Shown one piece after another: positions 1-5,604 of a stretch of 5,604 nt of DNA (positions are counted from its first letter, which is position 1; each line of letters begins with the position of its first letter). The stretch lies in NCBI GenBank assembly GCA_013044085.1, contig JABEVI010000170.1, positions 1 through 5,604 on the forward strand, in the 5' to 3' direction. Origin of the DNA: Steroidobacteraceae bacterium. GTDB lineage: Bacteria > Pseudomonadota > Gammaproteobacteria > Steroidobacterales > Steroidobacteraceae. The notes under the pieces were generated by a model. That model saw nothing but the letters and a program-made list of their open reading frames with translations, was not told the DNA's origin and did not search any database. The position numbers and the translations under genes were made by a program.

Positions 1-1
1 G

Positions 2-406
2 GCGAGCGTGCGCAACCTGCTCGCGAAGGGTAACGGCAATCTCGGCAATACCGGCAGCGTCAGTTTTCAATTCAAGAAAATGGGCGTCTTCCGGCTCGAT
101 CTGGCGGGCGTCAAGGACCAGGACGAACTCGAACTGGATCTGATCGACCATGGCCTCGAGGAGATGGGCGAGAGTAGTGGCGAGAAGGGCGAGCCGCAAT
201 TGGTGATCCGTTGCGCATTCAACGATTTCGGCAGGCTCCAGGAGGCGCTCGAAGGGCGCAGCATCACGCCGCTGTCAGCCGAACACGAATACATCTGTGC
301 CGTACCGGTCGAATTGCCCGAGGAGCAGGCCGGCGAAGTCCTCGCATTGATCGACAAGCTCGAACAAGACGAGGATGTGCAAAAAGTCTTCCACACGCTC
401 GCCTGA
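2..406 (+). CDS. yebC: YebC/PmpR-family regulator (TACO1-like), C-terminal part, 5' end outside window
   Basis: Family members are cytoplasmic; they were first described as DNA-binding transcriptional regulators and more recently linked to relief of ribosome stalling. The frame is open to the left edge, so the visible 134 residues are roughly the last half of a protein usually about 240-250 residues long. The GTG at position 8 is internal: the family continues upstream of the conserved stretch NGNLGNTGSVSFQF, which is visible near the start. Further signatures are the DELELDLIDHGLEE segment, a central alpha/beta region and the ending LIDKLEQDEDVQKVFHTLA, which corresponds to the family's closing 'LIDxLEDxDDVQxVYHN'. 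Details such as SVSFQF, ELELDLID, FNDFGRLQEALE and EDEDVQKVFH look more like the variant common in Bacteroidetes than like E. coli YebC. The neighbouring Nudix gene converges on it with a 6-base gap. The usual ruvC neighbourhood is not visible on this side. Family assignment is firm; exact role is not. Confidence 0.92.
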   Translation, partial: ASVRNLLAKGNGNLGNTGSVSFQFKKMGVFRLDLAGVKDQDELELDLIDHGLEEMGESSGEKGEPQLVIRCAFNDFGRLQEALEGRSITPLSAEHEYICAVPVELPEEQAGEVLALIDKLEQDEDVQKVFHTLA

Positions 407-412
407 CTTGAG

Positions 413-859
413 CTAGCGGGGAGGCGCCTTGGCGTGGTTGACGACCGAATGGGCCCAGCACACCACCGGATGCAGGCGCGATGAGACCATGCAGAGCGCC
501 TGTTCGTAACTAACCCAGATCGCCTCCTGGTGCTCGGGCCGGCCGATCTGCGGATTGACCGGCAGACGCACGAGCCGCTCCTTGCTGCGCGCGATGTAGT
601 AACGGGCGATCTTGCCGCGCTTGTAGGGCCCTGTCTCCATGAAAACGAGGCCCCAATCGAAGGAAATGTCGTCGAGAGTGGTCTCCTCGCGCACCTCGCG
701 CATTGCCGCGTCGATCGGCTCCTCGCCGCACTCGACGATACCCTTCGGGAAATCCCAGTTTCGATAGGACCGCAGCAACAGGAACTTCAACTTGCGCTCG
801 ACCAAGCTGACGATGACGGCACCGGCTGACAGTCGCGTGGAACTTTGCTGGGCAACCAT
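413..859 (-). CDS. Nudix hydrolase, bis(5'-nucleosyl)-tetraphosphatase (Ap4A hydrolase) type
   Basis: A 148-residue Nudix hydrolase, probably cytoplasmic and Mg-dependent, likely cleaving dinucleoside polyphosphates such as Ap4A. The Nudix box is visible at residues 40-62: G40, E46, R54-E55-V56, E58-E59, then T61 where the consensus has glycine, then L62. It is preceded by SAGAVIVS (11-18), LLLRSYRNWDFPKG (27-40) and followed by a C-terminal half with HQEAIWVSYEQA (110-121). The WDFPKG motif immediately before the box is typical of asymmetric Ap4A hydrolases, and the length fits that group. The frame stays open upstream to 1084, but that extension would overlap oxyR on the other strand and does not resemble a Nudix N-terminus, so I chose the ATG at 859-857. 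No strong ribosome binding site precedes it. It is divergent from oxyR and convergent with yebC. The substrate is inferred from motifs; a mutator-type (MutT) or RNA-pyrophosphohydrolase (RppH-like) role cannot be excluded. Confidence 0.9.
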   Translation of the reverse strand: MVAQQSSTRLSAGAVIVSLVERKLKFLLLRSYRNWDFPKGIVECGEEPIDAAMREVREETTLDDISFDWGLVFMETGPYKRGKIARYYIARSKERLVRLPVNPQIGRPEHQEAIWVSYEQALCMVSSRLHPVVCWAHSVVNHAKAPPR

Positions 860-974
860 GGACGCGCTTTTGGGACCGGGGCCTGGGTAAGCGGTTAGGG
901 GGCTGTATTCTACCCGTGCAACGCGGTCCTTGCCCACGCCGCCGCCGCAGGGGGTGCTGTTATCATCTGCAAAG
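860..974. promoter_or_regulatory. Divergent control region between the Nudix gene and oxyR
   Basis: This 115-base gap must carry the start signals for both genes if neither is read through from elsewhere. On the minus strand a TAGAAT hexamer (912-907) is a reasonable -10 for the Nudix gene, but no good -35 lies at the right distance. On the plus strand TATCAT (961-966) resembles a -10 yet sits only 8 bases before the oxyR ATG, and the nearest -35-like TTGCCC (930-935) is 25 bases away, so any transcript from it would be almost leaderless. I cannot make out a full OxyR operator (four spaced ATAG-type half-sites). OxyR autoregulation from a divergent region would fit family behaviour. Boundaries are set by the two start codons; individual elements are low confidence. 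Confidence 0.45.
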
Positions 975-978
975 ATGA
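963..978 (+). promoter_or_regulatory. Perfect 6-bp dyad with GCAA loop spanning the oxyR start codon
   Basis: TCATCT (963-968) and AGATGA (973-978) are exact reverse complements separated by GCAA (969-972). In the oxyR mRNA this could fold into a hairpin with a GNRA-type tetraloop, with the ATG at 975-977 fully inside the right arm. As DNA it also contains a T-N11-A arrangement like a LysR-type binding half-site. The stem has two G-C and four A-U pairs, so it would be only moderately stable. The symmetry is seen directly; any function in translation control or autoregulation is inference. Confidence 0.35.
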
Positions 979-1871
979 ATCTGAAAGACCTCAAGTATCT
1001 CGTGGCTCTCGCCGACACGGGCCATTTCGGCAAAGCGGCCGAGAAATCCTTCGTCAGCCAGCCGACGCTGTCCGCGCAGCTCAAGAAGCTGGAGGATTAT
1101 CTCGGGGTCAAGCTGGTCGAACGCCGCCCCAAGCAGGTGCAGCTCACGGAAATCGGCCGCCAGATCGTCGCCCGCGCCCGTCGCATGCTCGACGAGGGCG
1201 AGGAGATCATCACACTGGCACGCAACAGCGCCGACCCCCTGGCGGGCAAGATCAAGATCGCGTTGATCCCGACGATCGGGCCGTACCTGCTGCCGCGGGT
1301 CATGAAGAGGATTCGCAAAGCTTTGCCGGATCTCGGCTTGATGCTCTACGAGCACCGGACCGAGGCCTTGTTGAAGGGCCTGCGTGACGGCGAGATCGAT
1401 CTCGGCATCATGGCCCTGCCTGCGCCGCAGGACGGACTGGAGTCCTGCGAGCTGTACCAGGAGGCGTTCACCGTCGCGCTGCCGAGCAACCATGCCCTCG
1501 CCGCAAAGCACACGATCAAGGCGCAGGACCTGCGCGGACACACGCTGCTGCTGCTCGAGGATGGGCACTGCCTGCGCGACCAGGCGCTCGAGGTGTGCAA
1601 CCGCATCGGGGCGCGCGAAGCCGAGGATTTTCGCGCGACCAGCCTGGAGACGCTGCGCCAGATGGTGGTCGCCGACCTCGGCATCACGCTGCTGCCGGAA
1701 CTCGCGGTGGACTCGCCCTTCGGATCGCAGCGCGGTCTGGCGATCCGGCATTTTGCCAAGCCGGCGCCAAGCCGGCGCGTCGGCGCGGTTTGGCGCAAGT
1801 CCACCACCCGCACAGTGGCCATTCGCGAGCTCTGCCACATCATCGCCCAGACGCTGAGCGCCAAGACCTGA
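975..1871 (+). CDS. oxyR: OxyR, LysR-family hydrogen peroxide-sensing transcription regulator
   Basis: A 298-residue LysR-type regulator matching OxyR throughout (E. coli OxyR is 305). It senses peroxide by forming a disulfide between two cysteines and then controls defence genes such as catalase and alkyl hydroperoxide reductase. The winged helix-turn-helix is at about residues 5-62, with AAEKSFVSQPTLSAQLKKLE (21-40). The substrate-binding-like sensor domain begins with KIKIALIPTIGPYLLP (92-107). The diagnostic loop LLEDGHCLRDQA (193-204) holds C199, and C208 follows nine residues later, matching the E. coli numbering. FRATSLETLRQM (219-230) and GITLLPELAV (236-245) are also typical. Other cysteines are C158 and C287. 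An upstream GTG-containing extension is possible, but the ATG at 975 begins MNLKDLKYLVALA, which aligns with the family start. The ribosome binding site is weak. No catalase or peroxiredoxin gene is in the window, so targets are unknown. The membrane-protein gene follows after 21 bases. Confidence 0.96.
   Translation: MNLKDLKYLVALADTGHFGKAAEKSFVSQPTLSAQLKKLEDYLGVKLVERRPKQVQLTEIGRQIVARARRMLDEGEEIITLARNSADPLAGKIKIALIPTIGPYLLPRVMKRIRKALPDLGLMLYEHRTEALLKGLRDGEIDLGIMALPAPQDGLESCELYQEAFTVALPSNHALAAKHTIKAQDLRGHTLLLLEDGHCLRDQALEVCNRIGAREAEDFRATSLETLRQMVVADLGITLLPELAVDSPFGSQRGLAIRHFAKPAPSRRVGAVWRKSTTRTVAIRELCHIIAQTLSAKT
1756..1777 (+). repeat. 11-bp exact tandem duplication inside oxyR
   Basis: CCAAGCCGGCG occurs at 1756-1766 and again immediately at 1767-1777. 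It encodes part of the AKPAPSRRVG stretch (residues 261-270) in the OxyR C-terminal region, where E. coli has KPEPRRTIG. Because 11 is not a multiple of three, a recent simple duplication would have shifted the frame, yet the frame stays open and OxyR-like after it. It is therefore most likely chance, or an old change with compensation. Confidence 0.5.
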
Positions 1872-1892
1872 AGCGCCTCGAGAACCCAGCCC

Positions 1893-2636
1893 GTGAGCGA
1901 AGCACCCACCCCTGCACCGACTCGTACCGGCGATGTGCCGCGCTTCGACCGCGCGTTCATCGAAACACACGGACTGCTCGAGCGTTATCTCGACGGCAAG
2001 CTACCCTTCAAGGGTGCGGGCGAGTTCGAGCGCTGGTGTGCGCAACATCCTGAGTATCTCGAGGAACTGAATCTCGCCGGCCGCACGCAGGCGAGTCTGA
2101 AGCTGCTGGAGGCATGCGGGCGCCCGCCGGAGCTGGCCGAGCCGCGCCTGCCTTGGTGGCAGACGCCCTGGTTCTCGATCGGACTCGGCGCAACCGCCTT
2201 GTTGAGCCTGATCGGATTCTGGGCGCTGCTCGCAAACAATCAGCTGCTGCGCGAGAACTTGAGGAACGCACAGGTGCGCCTTGCACATGGGGCGATGCAG
2301 CCTCCGGCGTCGAAGCAAACACTGCGGATCACGCCGGACCGCTCACCGGGAATCGACCAGGCACGATTCACCGTCAACCACCGGGTGCCGACGCTCCTCG
2401 ACCTGCGGATCCACATGGCTTACGTCCGCGAGGATCGATTCCGTGTCTCGATCGACAAGGGTCACCAGGGGCGGGTGCTGGTGATCAGAAACCTCTCCAA
2501 GGACTCGAACGGCGATCTGCGGCTCGCGTTCAACACCTCGGCTCTCGCAGCCGGCCGGTACCCGATTCGCATCGCGGCGATGCCGCTGTTCGGCGCGCCG
2601 GTCACCGACGGCTGGTTGAACATGCGTGTGCGCTGA
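1893..2636 (+). CDS. Single-pass membrane protein with anti-sigma-like architecture, function unknown
   Basis: I do not recognise a named gene. The 247-residue product has three parts. Residues 1-90 are polar and probably cytoplasmic, with LLERYLDGKLP (28-38), then FERWCAQHPEYLEEL (45-59), a pattern like the N-terminal helices of anti-sigma factors ('YLxGxL...FExHLxxCPxC'). It has only C49 and C75 and no HxxxCxxC zinc motif. One hydrophobic helix spans about 93-114 (WFSIGLGATALLSLIGFWAL). Residues 115-135 are a polar helical linker. Residues 140-247 look beta-rich and probably periplasmic; the ending NTSALAAGRYPIRIAAM (214-230) to WLNMRVR resembles the Ig-like C-terminal domain ('LPxGxYxLRLxG...FRV') found behind some zf-HC2-type anti-sigma proteins. 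No cleavable signal peptide is visible. The start is the GTG at 1893, with a weak GAGA nine bases upstream; no in-frame ATG occurs until residue 175. It lies 21 bases after oxyR, so co-transcription is likely. No sigma-factor gene is visible. Confidence 0.85.
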   Translation: MSEAPTPAPTRTGDVPRFDRAFIETHGLLERYLDGKLPFKGAGEFERWCAQHPEYLEELNLAGRTQASLKLLEACGRPPELAEPRLPWWQTPWFSIGLGATALLSLIGFWALLANNQLLRENLRNAQVRLAHGAMQPPASKQTLRITPDRSPGIDQARFTVNHRVPTLLDLRIHMAYVREDRFRVSIDKGHQGRVLVIRNLSKDSNGDLRLAFNTSALAAGRYPIRIAAMPLFGAPVTDGWLNMRVR

Positions 2637-2653
2637 ATTCGCACGCCGGCCGC

Positions 2654-5146
2654 TCACTGGTCCTCGCGCAGACTCGCGATCGGCGGCGCGCTGACCACGC
2701 GCAGCGCCGCGAGCGTGCCGCTCACCCCGACCAGCACCGTCCCGCAGGCCACGCCGATCAGCCAAACTTTCGGATCCCACGTGTAGTGGAGCGAGAACAG
2801 CCGGCGCGCGAGCACCCAGCCGATCGCCGTGGCGCCGCAGGCCGCGAGCAGCCCGGCCAGAAGCCCGAGGACGGTGAACTCGGCGGCGACGCCTCGAAGA
2901 ACGGTGAGACGGCTGGCACCGAGGGTGCGCAGGATGGCGCTCTCATAGCGGCGCTCATCGCGGGTCGCCTGCACTGCGGCGAGCAGCACGACCACACCGG
3001 CGAAGAGTGTGAACAGGAAGACGTACTGCACCGCGAGCGACGCACGATCCATGATCATGCGGATCTGCTCGAGAATCGCCTCAACGTCGAACACCGAAAC
3101 GCTCGGAAAGCGCCTCACCAGGCCAACCAGGGCAGGGCGCTGGCGGGCGTTCAGATACAGACTGGTCATGTACGTCCCGGCCGCGTGATCCAGCAGGCGT
3201 GGGGGGAAAACCAGGAAGAAATTCGGGTGGAAGCTGTCCCAGCGCACCTTGCGCACGCTGGCGACCCTGACCGTGAGCGATTCGCCGGCGATGTCTAGCG
3301 ACAATTCATCGCCGATCTTCAAGTTCAACGCATCGCGATATTCGGTGGAAATTGACACCAAGGGCCTGCCGGCATCCTCTGCCGACCACCAACGGCCCGC
3401 GACCAGCCGGTTGCCCGGCATCAGGCTCGCAGACCAGGTCAGGTTCTGCTCGCGCGCGGCGAAGGCGCGTGCCCGCCCACTCGCGAGCTTCAGCGACGCC
3501 ACCGGCCGCGAATCGATCGCGGTGATGCGGGCACGGATCACGGGATACATCGGAGTCGGGCCGATGCCGTGGGCGAGCAAATAGTGGCGCAGCGGAACCA
3601 CATCCTGTGGGCGAATGTTGATCAGAAAATTGTTGGGCGCGTGCGCGCCGATGCTCGAGCGCCAGTCCGCGAGCAAGTCCGTGCGGACGATGGCGAGCAG
3701 CAACAGCACCATCAGCCCGAGCCCGAAGGCGACGACCTGGACGACGCTCGCGGCACCACGGCGTGAGACGTTCGCGAGCCCGTACCGCCAGGCGACACCG
3801 ACCGCACCGCGCAACCGGCTGGTCGAGCGCACGAGCAGGTAGCCGGCCGCGGTGAGTGCCAAAGCGGTGCCGACGACACCCACCAGCAGATCGCCGACCA
3901 GGCGCGGATCCCGGACCATCAGCCAGAGAATCGCGGCGAGCGCCGCGGTCGCGAACAGATAGGATAGGCCCTGAGCGACTGACGGCGCCTCGGCGGTGCG
4001 CCGCAGAACGCGCACCGGCGGCGTACGCTTCAAGCGCAGCAGCGGCGGCAATGCGAAGCCGAGCAGCATCACGAGCACCGTGGCCAGCGCAACGGCGATG
4101 GGTAACGGCGATGCTCGCGGCAGCGACCGATCGATCAGTCCGCGCAACAACCAAACGATCGCCGACTCACCACCAAGCCCCAGCGCCGCGCCAACGATCA
4201 CCGCGCAGAGCGCGAGCGCGGTCAACTCGACGACCGCAAGCGACAGCACGAAGCGCTGCGAGGCTCCCATGCACTTCATGAGCGCCGCCGTGTCGAGATG
4301 GCGGGTCACGTAGCGCCGCGCGCCCATGGCGACCGCCACCGCGGCGAGCAGTACCGAGGCCAGGCTCGCCAGGTTCAAGAAGCGCCCCGCCCGCACGATC
4401 GCAAAATTCAATTGCCGGCTGGCGTCGCCAACACTGCGCAAGCGCTCGCCGGGACCCTTGTGCGCGAGCAGATAGGCCTTGAAGGTTGCGACCGCGGCCC
4501 GGCGACCGGCGAACAATCCGGCATAGGTCACGCGGCTGCCCGGCTGGATCAGCCCTGTCGAGGCGAGGTCCTCAACGTTCATCAGGACGGTCGGCGCGAG
4601 GCTCACGAAGCCACTGCCCTGATCAGGCCGGTAGTCGAGCACCCGTGTGAAGCGAAGGCTCGCCGCACCGACGTGCAGCGTGGCGCCGGGCTTCAGACCC
4701 AGTTGTGCCACGATGCGCGCCTCGAGCCAGACGCTGCCGCGGGGCGGTATCGCGTGCGTGACGCGGCCGGGCCGATAGGGTGCATCGGCGACGCGCACGC
4801 TGCCGCGCAGGGGATAGCCGCGAGACACGGCGGTCACGCCGACCAACTGGCTTCGCCCACGGTGGAACAGCGCGGTCGGAAAGGAGATCTCCTCGGCGGT
4901 GCGCAAGCGATCGGTGCGCGCCAGTGCGAAATAGCCTGCGGGCAGGGGGTTCGCCGACTCGAGGCGCAGATCGGCGGCGAGCACCGAGCTTGCCTGCCGG
5001 GCAATGTCCCGGGCGATGCGGTCGGTAAAGAATCCGACCGCGGTCAATGAGGTGACCGTCACCGTCAGGGCCGCGAGCAACACCAGCGACTCACCCGACT
5101 TGATGTCTCGATACCAATTCCGCAAGGCGAAGCGCAGCAGCCGCAT
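2654..5146 (-). CDS. ybbP: YbbP-type FtsX-family ABC transporter permease
   Basis: An 830-residue inner-membrane permease (E. coli YbbP is about 804) that pairs with the ATPase encoded just upstream. By hydrophobicity I see about ten membrane helices: near 20-40, 257-276, 300-324, 348-371, 394-411, 418-438, 465-487, 704-726, 753-780 and 794-818. Large periplasmic segments lie at about 41-256 and 488-703. There are two FtsX-type domains, at about 260-382 and 705-825. Each has a cytoplasmic coupling segment with a matching motif: HLDTAALMKCMGASQ (283-297) and ERRYESAILRTLGASR (731-746). VRWDSFHPNFFLVFPP (634-649) is a conserved YbbP signature. The ATG at 5146 gives the family start MRLLRFALRNWYRDIKSGE; it lies 5 bases after the ybbA stop, with AGGG about 13 bases upstream. 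In E. coli the YbbAP system sits beside the esterase/thioesterase tesA and is thought to handle hydrophobic compounds at the membrane. The substrate here is unknown. Confidence 0.93.
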   Translation of the reverse strand: MRLLRFALRNWYRDIKSGESLVLLAALTVTVTSLTAVGFFTDRIARDIARQASSVLAADLRLESANPLPAGYFALARTDRLRTAEEISFPTALFHRGRSQLVGVTAVSRGYPLRGSVRVADAPYRPGRVTHAIPPRGSVWLEARIVAQLGLKPGATLHVGAASLRFTRVLDYRPDQGSGFVSLAPTVLMNVEDLASTGLIQPGSRVTYAGLFAGRRAAVATFKAYLLAHKGPGERLRSVGDASRQLNFAIVRAGRFLNLASLASVLLAAVAVAMGARRYVTRHLDTAALMKCMGASQRFVLSLAVVELTALALCAVIVGAALGLGGESAIVWLLRGLIDRSLPRASPLPIAVALATVLVMLLGFALPPLLRLKRTPPVRVLRRTAEAPSVAQGLSYLFATAALAAILWLMVRDPRLVGDLLVGVVGTALALTAAGYLLVRSTSRLRGAVGVAWRYGLANVSRRGAASVVQVVAFGLGLMVLLLLAIVRTDLLADWRSSIGAHAPNNFLINIRPQDVVPLRHYLLAHGIGPTPMYPVIRARITAIDSRPVASLKLASGRARAFAAREQNLTWSASLMPGNRLVAGRWWSAEDAGRPLVSISTEYRDALNLKIGDELSLDIAGESLTVRVASVRKVRWDSFHPNFFLVFPPRLLDHAAGTYMTSLYLNARQRPALVGLVRRFPSVSVFDVEAILEQIRMIMDRASLAVQYVFLFTLFAGVVVLLAAVQATRDERRYESAILRTLGASRLTVLRGVAAEFTVLGLLAGLLAACGATAIGWVLARRLFSLHYTWDPKVWLIGVACGTVLVGVSGTLAALRVVSAPPIASLREDQ

Positions 5147-5151
5147 CGCGG

Positions 5152-5604
5152 TCAGCGCACCCTGCGGCCGGCGTCGAGTTCAAGGACACGCTGGCTGCGC
5201 ACGGCGAGCGCCCGGTCATGCGTGACCAGAACGAGGGTGCTGCCGGCATTGCGGTTCAGTCCGAACAACAAATCGGCGACGCGCTCTCCGGTGGCGGCGT
5301 CCAGGTTGCCCGTGGGTTCGTCGGCGAACAGCAACCGCGGGCGGGCGACGAACGCACGCGCGATGGCGACGCGCTGCTGCTCGCCACCGGAAAGCTGCCG
5401 CGGATAATGCGCACGGCGGGCGGCCAGACCGACCTCCTCCAGAGCCTTCGCGGCGGCCTCGCGCGCATCCGGCCGATCTGCCAGTTCGAGCGGCAACATC
5501 ACGTTTTCGAGCGCGCTCAGCGATGGGATCAGATGGAAGGACTGGAACACGAAACCCACATGCGCACCGCGCACCGCGGCCCGCCCGTCCTCGTCGAGAG
5601 CACC
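5152..5604 (-). CDS. ybbA: YbbA-type ABC transporter ATPase, C-terminal part, 5' end outside window
   Basis: The ATP-hydrolysing partner of the ybbP permease, acting at the cytoplasmic face of the inner membrane. The frame is open to the right edge, so 150 residues are visible of a protein usually about 225-230 long; the Walker A loop lies beyond the window. Visible motifs, numbered from the first visible residue, are the Q-loop VGFVFQSFHL (16-25), the ABC signature LSGGEQQRVAIARA (71-84), Walker B with catalytic glutamate LLFADEPTGNLDA (91-103), and the H-loop histidine in LVTHDRAL (126-133). The visible beginning GALDEDGRAAVR also matches YbbA. The GTG at 5574 is internal, because it would drop conserved sequence ahead of the Q-loop. 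The motif order and the immediately following FtsX permease make this the LolD/MacB/FtsE-like branch of ABC ATPases, with YbbA the best fit. The two genes are separated by 5 bases and are surely one operon. Confidence 0.94.
   Translation of the reverse strand, partial: GALDEDGRAAVRGAHVGFVFQSFHLIPSLSALENVMLPLELADRPDAREAAAKALEEVGLAARRAHYPRQLSGGEQQRVAIARAFVARPRLLFADEPTGNLDAATGERVADLLFGLNRNAGSTLVLVTHDRALAVRSQRVLELDAGRRVR

Noticed and set aside
400..429. Possible terminator hairpin between yebC and the Nudix gene (CGCCT...AGGCG, and AGGCGCCT)
   Set aside because: The arms are only five bases with a long loop, the alternative is a loopless palindrome, and no T-run follows on either strand.
845..855. 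Small inverted repeat TTGC-TGG-GCAA just inside the Nudix coding start
   Set aside because: Four-base arms are too short to distinguish from chance.
860..1084. N-terminal extension of the Nudix frame by 75 residues on the minus strand
   Set aside because: It would overlap the oxyR start antisense, has no Nudix-like sequence, and the ATG at 859 gives a protein of normal family length.
963..1970. Long open frame of 335 codons antisense to oxyR
   Set aside because: Composition follows the wobble bias of the oxyR coding strand and no protein family is recognisable; typical shadow frame in GC-rich DNA.
2116..2127. 12-base perfect palindrome GCGGGCGCCCGC
   Set aside because: It lies inside coding sequence; short GC palindromes like this are expected by chance in such GC-rich DNA.
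2114..3298. Long plus-strand open frame of 394 codons across the junction of the membrane-protein gene and ybbP
   Set aside because: It runs out of frame through one well-supported gene and antisense to another, and its product is low-complexity and rich in Arg, Ala and Gly.
4298..5050. Plus-strand open frame of 250 codons antisense to ybbP
   Set aside because: It lies wholly within the strongly supported ybbP gene and resembles no known protein; likewise the 282-codon minus-strand frame at 3306-4154.

Overview
The window is GC-rich bacterial DNA, densely coded with very short gaps and one GTG start. OxyR with both redox cysteines at exactly the E. coli positions (C199/C208), a YbbA/YbbP transporter pair and an Ap4A-hydrolase-type Nudix protein together suggest a GC-rich proteobacterium, most likely a gammaproteobacterium. 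No species can be named from the sequence. I see no rRNA, tRNA, CRISPR array, insertion sequence or other mobile element. This looks like chromosomal housekeeping and stress-response DNA, not an accessory island.

Layout. (1) Positions 2-406, + strand: C-terminal half of a YebC/PmpR-family protein, cut by the left edge. (2) 413-859, - strand: a Nudix hydrolase of the diadenosine-tetraphosphatase type, ending 6 bases from the yebC stop. (3) 860-974: divergent intergenic region. (4) 975-1871, + strand: oxyR, the peroxide-sensing LysR regulator. (5) 1893-2636, + strand: an unnamed single-pass membrane protein with anti-sigma-like architecture, 21 bases after oxyR. (6) 2654-5146, - strand: ybbP-type FtsX permease of 830 residues, converging on gene 5 with a 17-base gap. 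(7) 5152 to the right edge, - strand: ybbA-type ABC ATPase, 5 bases upstream of ybbP and missing its Walker A end.

How the genes may work together. ybbA and ybbP clearly form one transporter, the ATPase driving the permease. oxyR and the membrane protein are probably co-transcribed from spacing alone. The Nudix gene and oxyR share one control region, and both families belong to oxidative or general stress physiology, so co-regulation is possible but unproven.

No obviously new multi-gene system is visible. The items most worth a second look are the anti-sigma-like protein that has no sigma factor beside it in this window, and a small perfect dyad with a GCAA loop that encloses the oxyR start codon.
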